NCBI GenBank assembly: GCA_947445035.1
Contig: CANFCK010000016.1
Coordinates: forward strand, 41,774 to 105,773
DNA: 64,000 nucleotides
DNA from: Deltaproteobacteria bacterium
GTDB lineage: Bacteria > Myxococcota_A > UBA796 > SXON01
Direction: 5' to 3'
The notes beneath the pieces are model-generated. The model did not search any database. It worked only from the letters and a program-made list of their open reading frames with translations, and was not told where the DNA came from. Both the position numbers and the translations under genes were made by a program. Of this stretch, positions 1 through 8,270 are shown piece by piece (the first letter of the stretch is position 1; each line of letters opens with the position of its first letter).

Positions 1-148
1 CGGCGACGTGCTGCTCGACGCGCAGCTCTACTACGACGATGGGGACGAGGTCCTGGGCAAGGACGGCCTCTTGTGCGAGGAAGACGATGACACCTGCGCG
101 CCGGTGACGGCCGAGGTGAACATCACGGTGTCGGTGGCCGGCGGCTGA
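1..148 (+). CDS. C-terminal end of an unidentified protein (partial)
   Basis: Only the last 48 codons are in the window, read from base 2 to the TGA at 146-148. The fragment is acidic (DDGDE, CEEDDDTC) with two cysteines and ends in a beta-like stretch, VNITVSVAGG. This looks like the end of a secreted or surface protein, but no family can be named from so little. Its 3' end overlaps the convergent SGNH hydrolase gene by 26 bases. Frame choice rests on uninterrupted GC3-rich codons up to the stop. Confidence 0.5.
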   Translation, partial: GDVLLDAQLYYDDGDEVLGKDGLLCEEDDDTCAPVTAEVNITVSVAGG

Positions 149-980
149 GGGCGGCGGCGACCTGCTCGGCCAGGGCAGCGTTGCCGGCCTGGGTGAGGTG
201 GATCGGATCCTCCACGAAGAAGCTGCCCTCGGGCAAGGTCGGCGAGAGGATCGGCACGCCCGACGCCAACGCCTGAAGCGCGGCGAGGTGCTCGACGGCG
301 GGGGTCCGCATGGGAAACGCGAGGACACGGACGTCGGCGCCGGCTTCGCGGACGCGACGGACGAGGTCGCGCAGGTTGGCGACGTACTCCTCGGGCGGCA
401 CGCGAAAAGTGGCTCGAGGCGGCGGCGTGCGCGCCCCCCGGAGCTCGCGGATCAGCCGGAGGAGGGCGAACGACGGTGCGCGGGGACCGGCGACACGCAA
501 GCGATCAGGTCCCTGGCCAAGCTCGGCGTCCCGGACGAGGTAGGCAAGAAGAACGAGGCGGGGACGGAGTGACAGCGCGGTGTGGAGCGTCGCGAGCCCC
601 TGGACGGTGCTGTAGCCGGGCACGCCGCCGTTGACCGTGGCCTCGCCCAAGAGCGCTGCCAGCCGGGCCGGCCACGCCTCCTCCTCTTCGACTCCCCACC
701 CAAAAGTGGTCGAGTCCCCCAGACAGAGGATGGCGCCGGCGCCCGGCTCGCCGCCTCGGTAGCCGAGTCCGTTGGTTCGAACCGTGAAGCTCGTTCCCCG
801 CTCACGAAAGGGCACCTGACGCGCGGGCATGTCCGCACGAAGCGTCCACAACGACCCGACGTCGCCGGCGTAGATTCCCGGATCTGGAATGCCCAAAAGC
901 CGCAGCCCGCTTTCGACGAGCCCCAGCACGACGCCGGCCAGCAGCACGCTGAAGGCGAGGTTTCGGAGGATCCTGCGCAT
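123..980 (-). CDS. SGNH/GDSL hydrolase, membrane-anchored
   Basis: 285-residue SGNH-fold hydrolase. A membrane anchor or signal segment covers residues 7-25 (LAFSVLLAGVVLGLVESGL), so the catalytic part should face the periplasm. Block I is GDSTTFGWG and the C-terminal catalytic pair is DPIHLT (DxxH). Such enzymes remove or transfer acyl groups on polysaccharides or lipids; the substrate is inferred only from the envelope-glycan neighbourhood. The start is the ATG at 980; the frame stays open further upstream but with no protein-like sequence, and a TACGTT hexamer lies 6 nt before this ATG. It is divergent from the 45-residue ORF and a close relative of the SGNH protein at 1177-2205 (shared GDSTTFGWGV). 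Confidence 0.8.
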   Translation of the reverse strand: MRRILRNLAFSVLLAGVVLGLVESGLRLLGIPDPGIYAGDVGSLWTLRADMPARQVPFRERGTSFTVRTNGLGYRGGEPGAGAILCLGDSTTFGWGVEEEEAWPARLAALLGEATVNGGVPGYSTVQGLATLHTALSLRPRLVLLAYLVRDAELGQGPDRLRVAGPRAPSFALLRLIRELRGARTPPPRATFRVPPEEYVANLRDLVRRVREAGADVRVLAFPMRTPAVEHLAALQALASGVPILSPTLPEGSFFVEDPIHLTQAGNAALAEQVAAALSRRPPTP

Positions 981-986
981 GCTGGC

Positions 987-992
987 AACGTA
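987..992 (-). promoter_or_regulatory. Putative -10 hexamer (TACGTT) of a leaderless start
   Basis: TACGTT on the minus strand ends 6 nt before the ATG at 980, with no Shine-Dalgarno between. At the normal -10 to +1 distance, transcription would begin at or next to the start codon. No clear -35 is visible. One of a set of identically spaced sites in this window. Confidence 0.4.
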
Positions 993-1030
993 GCCCCCGT
1001 TCCGCCTCGACGCGGTCGGTCCCGAAACGC

Positions 1031-1036
1031 TACACT
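1031..1036 (+). promoter_or_regulatory. Putative -10 hexamer (TACACT) of a leaderless start
   Basis: TACACT ends exactly 6 nt before the GTG at 1043. The spacer CGCGGG is not a ribosome-binding site. Paired with the divergent TACGTT site at 987-992, so the 62-base intergenic region would hold two back-to-back promoters. Confidence 0.4.
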
Positions 1037-1042
1037 CGCGGG

Positions 1043-1180
1043 GTGGACACCACACGCAAAGACCTGTTGATCTGGGGCGGCGGCGCGCTGGTGGTGGTGC
1101 TCGGGGTCCTGGGTTGGTTGTGGTTCGACCAGCCCCCGGAAAACTTGCTCCCCCAACAGTACCGGTTCGGCATCCTGTGA
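1043..1180 (+). CDS. Small single-pass membrane protein
   Basis: 45-residue ORF starting at GTG 1043 (VDTTRKDLLI) with one hydrophobic helix at about residues 8-28 (LLIWGGGALVVVLGVLGWLWF) and a short polar tail. Its TGA overlaps the GTG of the next gene by 4 bases (GTGA), which suggests translational coupling to the downstream SGNH hydrolase. The promoter-like TACACT six bases upstream and the coupling are the main arguments that it is real. Function is unknown; a small partner or anchor of the SGNH enzyme is a guess. Confidence 0.55.
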   Translation: MDTTRKDLLIWGGGALVVVLGVLGWLWFDQPPENLLPQQYRFGIL

Positions 1181-2205
1181 GCCTCTCGCGCCGTACCCTC
1201 ATTCGACTCGGTGGCGCCTCGCTCGCAGCGGCAGCGGTGGGCGGCGGGGTTGGTTTCCAGCGCTGGCGCAAGACAGGCGGATTGTCCTCGATGCGCATCA
1301 CCGGCCCGTGGCCCGAGCTGGGTCCACAGGTGAACTGGATCCTGCCCGACCTCGACAACGCCCACATGGAGGTGCCCGACCGTCCGCACGACATGGAAGA
1401 AACGCGGGACCCTCAGCGCCGCGCCGCGGTCAAACGCACCCGGGCGTTCACGGTGAGCAGCTCGTCGCGTCGTCTCCGCGGCGACAACTTCGGGCCCCTG
1501 CCACCCGACGGGGTCAAACGGATCGTCGCCATCGGGGATTCGACGACATTTGGATGGGGCGTGGCCGACGACGAGACGTGGCCGGCCCTGCTGCAGGAGG
1601 AGTTGACGCGGCGCGGCCACCAGGTGGAAGTCCTCAACGCTGGAGTTCCAGCCCAGGCCCTCGAAGGGATGGTCGCCTGGCTGAGAACGGTCGGGCCTAC
1701 GATGGGCCTCCACGGCGTGCTTTTCACGCGCCGGCCTCCCCCCGCCGGGGGCGATCCGCTCCACGCCTACGCGCAAGCGGTGGCGAACGTGCGTCGGGCG
1801 CTGCCTTCGGCGAGAGTACACGTGCTCCTCTCCGCGATCAGCCAGTTCGATCCACATGGAATGCAGGTGTGGCAGATCGAGGACTCCGGACTGCGGGCGC
1901 GGATCACCGACACCCCGGTATTCGACATGACGCCGTCGATCCGTGCGGCTCAAGGCAGTCGCGGCTGTCGGATCGAGCTTGCCGGACAGACGATTCGGGT
2001 CGTCCGCGGCGAGACCGGCGAGACGCTTCTCACCGCCGCAGCGTCGCAACACGGGCTCCCGCGCGAGGTGTACACACTCTTGGAGAAGGACGCCTCAGTC
2101 CGTGAGGCGCTCTTCTTCGACGATGGCCACCTCGATGCCGATGGCTACGCGATCATGGCGCCGATCGTCGCGGACGAGCTTGCGACGGCCGGGTGGTTCA
2201 GTTGA
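1177..2205 (+). CDS. Tat-exported SGNH/GDSL hydrolase
   Basis: 342-residue SGNH hydrolase starting at GTG 1177, which overlaps the previous stop. The N-terminus has a twin-arginine signal (SRRTLIRLGG, then an Ala/Gly-rich core), so it is probably exported folded. Block I is GDSTTFGWGV near residue 120 and the terminal catalytic pair lies in FDDGHLDADGY (DxxH). It resembles the divergent SGNH protein at 123-980 in block I and in the following (D/E)xxWPA stretch, so the two are likely paralogues. The last 8 bases overlap the convergent 2198-4237 gene. A carbohydrate or lipid esterase role is family-level knowledge; the substrate is unknown. Confidence 0.78.
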   Translation: MSLSRRTLIRLGGASLAAAAVGGGVGFQRWRKTGGLSSMRITGPWPELGPQVNWILPDLDNAHMEVPDRPHDMEETRDPQRRAAVKRTRAFTVSSSSRRLRGDNFGPLPPDGVKRIVAIGDSTTFGWGVADDETWPALLQEELTRRGHQVEVLNAGVPAQALEGMVAWLRTVGPTMGLHGVLFTRRPPPAGGDPLHAYAQAVANVRRALPSARVHVLLSAISQFDPHGMQVWQIEDSGLRARITDTPVFDMTPSIRAAQGSRGCRIELAGQTIRVVRGETGETLLTAAASQHGLPREVYTLLEKDASVREALFFDDGHLDADGYAIMAPIVADELATAGWFS

Positions 2206-4237
2206 TCCAGCCCAGGCGCTGAAGTTCCGCGGCGATCAGCCCGGCGAGCGCGTCGTGGCCGGCAGGGGTCAGGTGGTTGGTGTCGCGGAACCAAGCCGGG
2301 TTGGTGACCAAGGCGGCGGTGTCGAGGTAGGCGAGGTCGCCCCCCGCCGCGGACTTCATCACCGCCCGATACTCCGCGATGCTGATGGGATCGGGCTGCA
2401 TCGCCTCAGACAGCAGGAGCAGCTTCGCGCCTGACGCGCGGACCGCCGCGGCAATCGTGGCCACGTCGTCGGCGAAGTCTTCCGCCGGGACCGCACGGTC
2501 CAGAGGATTGGCACTGAGGCCGCGCACCAGAAACCGGAGCCCATTGAACAACCGCAGCTCTTCCAGCACGCCCGGCCCCGCCGAGAGCGTCCCCGCCTTC
2601 CACCGTCGATGGAGCTCGACGTACGTCATCGCCGACGTCGTTCCTTCGTTCACGCCCACGTACAAGGTCACGACGTCGGGCTGCAGCTCGGCCAGGTGGC
2701 GCTCCGCGAAGAGCGCGATGTGGAACGACGACCAAGCGCCCACCCCCTGGTTCACCGCTTCGACCCCGGCCCCGAGGACCGCGTCGAGCCTCGCCGGGTA
2801 GAAGACGCCCAGGTCGTCCTCCTGCCACGCCCCCCCCGTAGATGAGCCACCAAGGCACACAATGCGCGTGTCCGCCCCCTTGGCGGGCACACGTACCGGG
2901 TAGCCGGAAGAGGGATATTCGGTCGACGTTGCACCTTCCAGCGCCCGAAAACTCTCCACCGTGGTCGACCAGCCGGCCGCGTCGACCGGCGCCGCAGTCC
3001 AGAACCGGCCGGCTTCGGTGAAGCGGACGCCGAGCTCCACGTAGCCCAGCGCGACGATCGCGCAGAGGAAGGAGAGCCCGTTGTAGAAGCGCACCCGCCC
3101 GGCGTGGACCGTCAGCCAGACAAGCGCACCGACCATCGCGCCGGCCAGCGCGAAATACATCCGAGCCGCGGGGTGGCTGCCGAAACCGAAGACGACGCCG
3201 ACGGCCGCGCCGAGGGCCAGCACCGCAGCGGCTGCAGCGGCGCTCTCGGGGCCGGCCAACCGCCGCGCCAGCAGCCGACCCACTCCCACCAGTCCGATGA
3301 TCGCGAGTCCGTAGAGGCTGAGGTCCCGCCCAACCACCAGGGCGGTCGCGATGGCCACCGCAAAAAGGGTCACGACGAGGCTCGGAGCCTTCGCCGCCCA
3401 GCTCCCCCCGAGCGCCGCTACATGCGCGAGCGCCGCCGGTACCACGCCCGCAGCCAACGACGCCCACTGCGTCGGCAACGAAGGGAGCCGGAGGACCTCG
3501 CGCAGTCCGGACAGGTCCACGCCGGCCAAGAGCGCGCAGAAACCCAGCGGCAGCGAGGCCAAAGCCGCGACACCGAGCGACCCGCCCGAGGCGATGGTCG
3601 CCGCACCGAACGCGATCAGCCCCGCGGCGCCGACCGCGAGGGCGAGGACGTGAGCGGCCGGCGACAGTGGCGCCGCCGAGGCCCCCCCGCCGACCAGGTC
3701 CGACACCCAGAGGCGGTGCAGCCCAGGCGTCAGCACGAACTCCGCCCCGGTCGTGACCCGACAACGCATGGTCTGCCCCTGCGAGCTAGCTTCTATCGAG
3801 TCGACAGTGGCACGCAGCCGCAGCGGGTAGGGCGCGGTAGAGACGACCGGCAGGTTGCCCTCGCACCCGCCCGGCCCGGCCGGAGCTTCGCCCGTCCGCA
3901 GTCGCAGGGTCGCAGCGCCGTTGCCCACGTCCAGCGAGCCGCGCTCGGGCAAGGTCATCGTGAACGCCAGCTCTGAGAGCGGCGGCGACGTCAACGTCCG
4001 GTATTGGACCAGCGCCCAAGCCCCTGGCGAGACCGCCAGCTCGCCCAGGAGGGACGGGTCCATGTACCGCGTGGGGGCAGGGGCGATCATCCAGCCGGGT
4101 GGTCCCCGTTCTGCTTTGACCTGACCCCACGCGACGGCCGCGGCATGCCCGGCCGAGGCGCCCAGAAGCCCAAGAATGAACCACAGCGCTGCGGGCGGAA
4201 CGCGCGTCGCGGGGCGGGCACCCGCGGGCTCGGTCAT
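2198..4237 (-). CDS. Multi-TM membrane protein with C-terminal SGNH hydrolase domain
   Basis: 679 residues. The N-terminal part has one TM followed by a beta-rich extracytoplasmic region. The middle (about residues 230-420) has a run of hydrophobic helices. The C-terminal third is an SGNH domain with IVCLGGSSTGG (GDS replaced by GGSS), GVNEG (block III) and DTNHLTPAGH (catalytic D and H). The start ATG at 4237 overlaps the stop of the upstream phosphatase-fold gene by 4 bases (ATGA), so the two are co-translated. The layout recalls membrane-tethered acyl esterases or transferases of polysaccharide loci, but no specific family is recognised. A longer reading from 4357 is possible but lies inside the upstream gene. 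Confidence 0.72.
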   Translation of the reverse strand: MTEPAGARPATRVPPAALWFILGLLGASAGHAAAVAWGQVKAERGPPGWMIAPAPTRYMDPSLLGELAVSPGAWALVQYRTLTSPPLSELAFTMTLPERGSLDVGNGAATLRLRTGEAPAGPGGCEGNLPVVSTAPYPLRLRATVDSIEASSQGQTMRCRVTTGAEFVLTPGLHRLWVSDLVGGGASAAPLSPAAHVLALAVGAAGLIAFGAATIASGGSLGVAALASLPLGFCALLAGVDLSGLREVLRLPSLPTQWASLAAGVVPAALAHVAALGGSWAAKAPSLVVTLFAVAIATALVVGRDLSLYGLAIIGLVGVGRLLARRLAGPESAAAAAAVLALGAAVGVVFGFGSHPAARMYFALAGAMVGALVWLTVHAGRVRFYNGLSFLCAIVALGYVELGVRFTEAGRFWTAAPVDAAGWSTTVESFRALEGATSTEYPSSGYPVRVPAKGADTRIVCLGGSSTGGAWQEDDLGVFYPARLDAVLGAGVEAVNQGVGAWSSFHIALFAERHLAELQPDVVTLYVGVNEGTTSAMTYVELHRRWKAGTLSAGPGVLEELRLFNGLRFLVRGLSANPLDRAVPAEDFADDVATIAAAVRASGAKLLLLSEAMQPDPISIAEYRAVMKSAAGGDLAYLDTAALVTNPAWFRDTNHLTPAGHDALAGLIAAELQRLGWIN

Positions 4238-5955
4238 CGGGTCGGCGGCTGCGAAAAGTCGTAGCCGGTGCGCCGGAGAAGCTCGATGAACGCAGGGTCG
4301 AGCTGGAGCTCGCGCGCGACCGAGCGGCCGGCCACCGCCTCCCGATAGCCCTTCCATCGCGCCAGCAGCCCGCTGACCACGTCGGGGTTGGCCGCGGCGA
4401 GATCCCGCTGCTGCTCGGGGTCGGCGTCAAGGTCGAACAGACAGTTGTGGAGCACCGGCGGGCCCAAAACCTGGCTACCTGGGGCCGGGCCGCCGGGGGG
4501 AGGCGGGGGCAACGCGCCCGGGTGACCCAAGCCGCCCTCGCGCAGGTCAGCGCGACTGCACGGAAAACTCTGGTGCAAAAGCGCCCACGGCGGCGCGATC
4601 ACCGCGCCCGCAGGCTCCGCGCCCATCATGCTGGTGGCGCCGCCCTCGACCAGGGTCGTCGACCGGATGACGGCCGCCGGATCGGTGAGCAGCGGGCGCA
4701 TCGAGACCCCGTCAATCGTGGCGGGTGGCGTGGCCCCCACCAGCTCCAGGATCGTCGGCAACAGATCGACGTGACTGACCAGTGCGTTGGTCGCGCCTAC
4801 CGGGACCCCGGGCACCCGGACCACCAGCGGCACATGCACAGCGTCGTCGAAGTAGGTGCCGCCGTGGAGCAGCTCACCGTTGTCGTCCAGCGACTCGCCG
4901 TGGTCCGCGACGACGACGATCACCGTGCGATCGAGGCGACCGCGCGCTTCCAGCGCGGCGTAGAGCACCGCCACGTCGCGATCCATCCTCGCAACGGCCT
5001 TGGCGTACTCCCGCCGCCAAATCGCGACCCCGGCGGCGCCAGCCTGGCGAGTCAGGCGCGTGGCGTCATCACCGCCGCCGCCGACAAGCCCGCCAAAAGC
5101 GTTCCCCCCTGCCATGCCCGGCATGGCCGCCCGCGCGGTGCCAGACTTGCCCTCGTCCCACAGCGCCAAAAGGACGCCAGTCGGGTCTTCGGTGGCACCC
5201 TCGTCGGTGATCACGAAGGGAAAGTGGGCGGTACGACTGTGGAAGAGCGCGAAGATCGGGCGGTCCGCAGGCTGCGCGGCGATCCAGGTGACCGCAGGAG
5301 CTGCCGAGGCGCCGCCAGCGCCCACCTCGCCGCCACCGTGGCGCCCATCGGGCGTGTCCCGGGGCGGGGCGATGACCACCATCCGTTGAAAACCACGATC
5401 GAGGCCGTAGTCCGGCCGCAAGCCCGACGCGGCGTCGATGGTGAAGGCGCCCGTCCGGTATCCGTAGAGGCCCAAGACCTCGGGGAGTGTCGGGACTCCA
5501 GTCGCCAGCCCCTTGCCCCAACCGAGCACGCCCGTGGAACTGCCGAACCGCCCCGTCAATTCCGCCGTGAGCCCGGAGAGCGTGAAGTTCGACGCCGCGT
5601 AGGCGCTGTCGAACCGTACCCCCTCAGCCGCGATGCGATCGATGCTGGGCGTCAGCCCCGCTATTGCCCCGTAGGCGCCCACGTGATCACGGCGTAGCGA
5701 ACAGAGTGAGATCACGATGACGTCGCAGCCCGAACAGCTCGCACCACCGCTGACGCCCACGACGTCGGTGGGCGGTTGGCGGTCGAGGTCGACGGTGCCA
5801 GGGCGGACGGTGTTGTCGCCTGGCGCCGGCCCCGGCGGGGGGTTGAGCGGCGCCGGCATCGGGGGGTACACCGGCGTCGGGGGCGGCGCCGGCTCGTTGG
5901 AGCACGCGGCGAGCACGAAAACCGATACCAGCGCGCGGCCTGCGACCCACCACAT
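4234..5955 (-). CDS. Sulfatase/alkaline-phosphatase-fold lipoprotein with Thr at the nucleophile position
   Basis: 573-residue secreted lipoprotein (lipobox LAAC at about residues 15-18, then a Pro-rich linker). The body is sulfatase-like: CSLRRDHVGAYG metal-ligand motif, TPSIDRIAAEGVRFDSAYA, TLSGLTAELTG at the active-site position, and VVADHGESLDDNG late. Aligned to C/S-x-P-S-R-x-x-L-x-T-G, the formylglycine Cys/Ser is a Thr. Thr is the nucleophile in phosphoethanolamine transferases and lipoteichoic acid synthases of the same superfamily. A phosphotransferase or phosphodiesterase is therefore at least as likely as a sulfatase. It heads a two-gene operon with the SGNH membrane protein; TAGGTT sits 6 nt before the ATG. 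Confidence 0.75.
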   Translation of the reverse strand: MWWVAGRALVSVFVLAACSNEPAPPPTPVYPPMPAPLNPPPGPAPGDNTVRPGTVDLDRQPPTDVVGVSGGASCSGCDVIVISLCSLRRDHVGAYGAIAGLTPSIDRIAAEGVRFDSAYAASNFTLSGLTAELTGRFGSSTGVLGWGKGLATGVPTLPEVLGLYGYRTGAFTIDAASGLRPDYGLDRGFQRMVVIAPPRDTPDGRHGGGEVGAGGASAAPAVTWIAAQPADRPIFALFHSRTAHFPFVITDEGATEDPTGVLLALWDEGKSGTARAAMPGMAGGNAFGGLVGGGGDDATRLTRQAGAAGVAIWRREYAKAVARMDRDVAVLYAALEARGRLDRTVIVVVADHGESLDDNGELLHGGTYFDDAVHVPLVVRVPGVPVGATNALVSHVDLLPTILELVGATPPATIDGVSMRPLLTDPAAVIRSTTLVEGGATSMMGAEPAGAVIAPPWALLHQSFPCSRADLREGGLGHPGALPPPPPGGPAPGSQVLGPPVLHNCLFDLDADPEQQRDLAAANPDVVSGLLARWKGYREAVAGRSVARELQLDPAFIELLRRTGYDFSQPPTR

Positions 5956-5961
5956 TCGCAG

Positions 5962-5967
5962 AACCTA
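5962..5967 (-). promoter_or_regulatory. Putative -10 hexamer (TAGGTT) of a leaderless start
   Basis: TAGGTT on the minus strand, 6 nt before the ATG at 5955. The intervening bases hold no Shine-Dalgarno. Same spacing as the other sites listed. Confidence 0.4.
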
Positions 5968-6015
5968 CTCCGCACGGTCGCCTCAAGTCGAGCCCGGCCG
6001 CGCCGAAACGAGGAC

Positions 6016-6162
6016 ATGCCCCGTCTCGCCCTGATTCAAACCGCGCCGGCACCCTTCCGCCAGCTTCCCGCCAACCGCCCCTTTCGCGGCGTCGTGCCCC
6101 ACGCGCCGCCGGGGATGCCGGCCTTGATGCGGACGCTGCTCGCGGCGGTCGCCACGGGGTGA
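6016..6162 (+). CDS. Doubtful 48-residue ORF
   Basis: ATG 6016 to TGA 6162 encodes MPRLALIQTAPAPFRQL... with no recognised domain, signal or close motif. It fills the gap between the divergent phosphatase-fold gene and the SGNH lipoprotein. It has no promoter-like hexamer at the usual distance. The opening resembles that of B12-binding enzymes (two of which occur elsewhere in the window), so it could be a remnant, but this is weak. It may be spurious. Confidence 0.2.
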   Translation: MPRLALIQTAPAPFRQLPANRPFRGVVPHAPPGMPALMRTLLAAVATG

Positions 6163-6170
6163 GCGTGGGG

Positions 6171-6176
6171 TACAAT
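6171..6176 (+). promoter_or_regulatory. Putative -10 hexamer (TACAAT) of a leaderless start
   Basis: TACAAT, a near-consensus -10, ends 6 nt before the ATG at 6183. The same hexamer with the same 6-nt spacer precedes the kinase gene starting at 29607 on the other strand. It supports ATG 6183 over the upstream GTG at 6159. Confidence 0.5.
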
Positions 6177-6182
6177 CCCCTC

Positions 6183-7085
6183 ATGCTCCTGCTCCTCGGC
6201 TGCACAACAGCCATTCCTGATGACACCGCCGAGCCCGCCCCGTGCCTCTCCGAGGTGGATGGCGAAAACGCCGGGTTCGCAGACTATGCCACCGCCGGCG
6301 CCACCATGGGCACGCACTGCGCGGGCACCGACCACCAGGAAATTGAGGGCGTCGAGCGCCTCGTGTTCATGGGCGACTCCGTCACCGAGGGCACCCCTCC
6401 TACCGAAACCTGGGCCTACTACCGCTCGCTCGTGACCGAGGGCGTACGCGCACGCTTCGGGGACGACCTCCCGGTGGACGAGTGCTCGCGCTGGGGGGCG
6501 CGCACCGACGACCTGCTCCAGGATGGCGACCCCGCGCAGATCGCGGAGTGTTTCCCCGAGGTGGAGGAGCGCCGCACCCTGGTCGTGCTCACCGTGGGCG
6601 GGAACGACGTGGTCGCCTTCTCAGACGAGCTCGACGCGGGCGCCACCGACGAGGCCGTCCTCGCCAGCGCCGATGCCGCGTTGGGGCTGCTCCACGACGC
6701 GCTCATCCATCTTCGCGACCCCTCCTTCTTTCCAGGCGGCGTCGACGTTGTTTTGGGCAACGTCTTCGAGTTCACCGATGCGACGGGCGACCTCGTGGCC
6801 TGCCCCTTGGCCGAGACCTTCGGCTTCACCGGCACCTACCCGCAGATGCTTGAGGGCTACGCCTACATCAACCAAGCGTACGCCGGGATGGCGGTCGAGC
6901 TGGACATCGACCTGGTGTTCATGCACGAGAACTTTTGCGGCCACGGCTTCCACAACGACGATCCTGACAGCCCCTGCTACCGGGGCGCGGACAACGAGCG
7001 CTGGTTCGACAACACCTGCATCCACCCCAACCCAGCCGGCCACGCGGAGCTGGCGCGGATGGTGCTCGCGGTCGTGGACGAGTAG
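6183..7085 (+). CDS. SGNH/GDSL lipase-like lipoprotein
   Basis: 300-residue predicted lipoprotein with a very short signal (MLLLLGC, Cys at residue 6). It is a complete SGNH hydrolase: GDSVTEGTPP (block I, nucleophile Ser), VGGNDVV (block III Asn) and DNTCIHPNPAGH (Asp and His). It differs from the two GDSTTFGWG enzymes upstream and looks more like secreted GDSL lipases/esterases. An alternative GTG at 6159 would add eight residues, but TACAAT six bases before ATG 6183 favours the shorter form. The stop codon is followed in the same frame by a PIN-domain fragment. Confidence 0.8.
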   Translation: MLLLLGCTTAIPDDTAEPAPCLSEVDGENAGFADYATAGATMGTHCAGTDHQEIEGVERLVFMGDSVTEGTPPTETWAYYRSLVTEGVRARFGDDLPVDECSRWGARTDDLLQDGDPAQIAECFPEVEERRTLVVLTVGGNDVVAFSDELDAGATDEAVLASADAALGLLHDALIHLRDPSFFPGGVDVVLGNVFEFTDATGDLVACPLAETFGFTGTYPQMLEGYAYINQAYAGMAVELDIDLVFMHENFCGHGFHNDDPDSPCYRGADNERWFDNTCIHPNPAGHAELARMVLAVVDE

Positions 7086-7240
7086 GGACCGACCGGCGCA
7101 GGAACGATCAGCTTCCAGGTCGTCCAGGAGTTCCTCAACGTGGCACTCCGCAAGTTCGCCACGCCGATGAGCCCCTCGGAGGCGCGGGAGTACCTCGACA
7201 TCGTGCTCCTGCCGCTAGTTGAAGCCATGCGGGGCCGGGG
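7086..7240 (+). pseudogene. PIN-domain (VapC-like) toxin fragment
   Basis: Directly after the previous stop, in the same frame, the sequence reads GTISFQVVQEFLNVALRKF and then TPMSPSEAREYLD. This matches the middle of VapC-type PIN domains (typical form ISxQVLQEFYNVATRK). The N-terminal ~45 residues with the first catalytic Asp and everything after about residue 85 are missing. Past 7240 the frame runs into the antisense of the next gene. No antitoxin gene is visible. It is best read as a relic; family assignment rests on this one motif block. Confidence 0.55.
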
Positions 7241-7297
7241 CGCCGTCGTTGCAAGCGCGGCCCCCCTCAACCCGCCTGAGCTTGATTCGGCCCGGTA

Positions 7298-8263
7298 TCA
7301 CCCCCCCAAGACGCCCAGTCGTTCCAGCTCCGTCGCAAGCCGCTTCGTATTCACCACCGCTGCAACCTCGCTCATGTGCTCATCATCGCGCCAGTGGACC
7401 CGCTCCACCCCTGGGTTGGGGAGCACGAACCACCCGTCGGCATGCGTTTGCGCGTCGGCCAGGACGGTCTCCATGCCGCGGAGGCGCTTCTCCTCGCGGG
7501 CGAGGATGACGCCGGCCACAGGCGACACCGCGTACACCAGGGTGATGTCGTGCGCGTGGGCGACCGTCTCCAGCTCCACGACGAAGGTGTCGTCGAGCGC
7601 CTGGCCGATGGCCGATTCGGAAGGGTAGCCGCCGATGGGAACGCCGGTCAGGCTCGGGCGACGGCGGGCTGCCCAGCTTTGGCCGAAGACCTCGGCAAAC
7701 GCCACGTCGAGGTGGGCGCGGCCCGGGGCACCGCTGACCGCGGACGCCACCACATCTGCCAGTCGCGACAGAGTCGCGTCCCGGGCGGTGACGGCGCGCT
7801 GCCGGATGCCTTCCAGCCCGTCGGGAGCGTGGTTGTAGAGCTTTCGGCCGATGACCGGCTCGTCCGCGGTCAGGTACGGCCGGAGCAGGAGATCGCGGCG
7901 ATCGGAGGTCAGGTCGGAGGTCAGGATCTCGATGGGCGTGGCGTACACGACCACCACCGGCCGCCTGGTAGCCGGCGCGACGAGGTTCTTGATCACCGCG
8001 TAGTAGACGGGCAGCGTGGCCGACCCGATCGAGATCACCTGGACCTTGAGCTTCGGTCGGCCCAACGCCGAAAGCAACGTGGCAACGTGGATGTCGGAGC
8101 CTGCCTTGGAGTTGCCGATGATCACCAACTCGGCCGCCGGATCGACGGTTACCTCGCCAGGCGCGCCGGGCAGCGGCACCGCCGGCCCCACGCGAGCGGC
8201 CGGCAACGCGAGGTAGCCGCCCACAGGAGGAATCACGGCGAAGATCGCCATGAGCACCCACAT
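7298..8263 (-). CDS. AlgJ/DltD-like SGNH partner of the MBOAT acyltransferase
   Basis: 321-residue membrane-anchored protein: one N-terminal TM (MWVLMAIFAVIPPVGGYLAL), then an SGNH-like domain with LVIIGNSKAGSDI (GNS in place of GDS) and a late DDEHMSE motif (Asp and His). Proteins of this kind (AlgJ, AlgX, DltD) lie next to MBOAT enzymes and hand acyl groups to polysaccharides in the periplasm. Its ATG is 7 bases after the MBOAT stop, so both belong to the minus-strand operon that starts at 11371. The frame continues upstream of 8263, but only as antisense-type sequence. Confidence 0.75.
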   Translation of the reverse strand: MWVLMAIFAVIPPVGGYLALPAARVGPAVPLPGAPGEVTVDPAAELVIIGNSKAGSDIHVATLLSALGRPKLKVQVISIGSATLPVYYAVIKNLVAPATRRPVVVVYATPIEILTSDLTSDRRDLLLRPYLTADEPVIGRKLYNHAPDGLEGIRQRAVTARDATLSRLADVVASAVSGAPGRAHLDVAFAEVFGQSWAARRRPSLTGVPIGGYPSESAIGQALDDTFVVELETVAHAHDITLVYAVSPVAGVILAREEKRLRGMETVLADAQTHADGWFVLPNPGVERVHWRDDEHMSEVAAVVNTKRLATELERLGVLGG

Positions 8264-8270
8264 CAGCGGG

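Noticed and set aside
123..1394. A 423-residue version of the first SGNH protein
   Set aside because: The extra 138 N-terminal residues are low-complexity Arg/Pro/Gly sequence antisense to two genes; a TM start and -10-like hexamer fix the start at 980.
7086..7240. A functional toxin-antitoxin pair
   Set aside because: Only the central PIN block is present, both ends are missing, and there is no antitoxin-like gene next to it.
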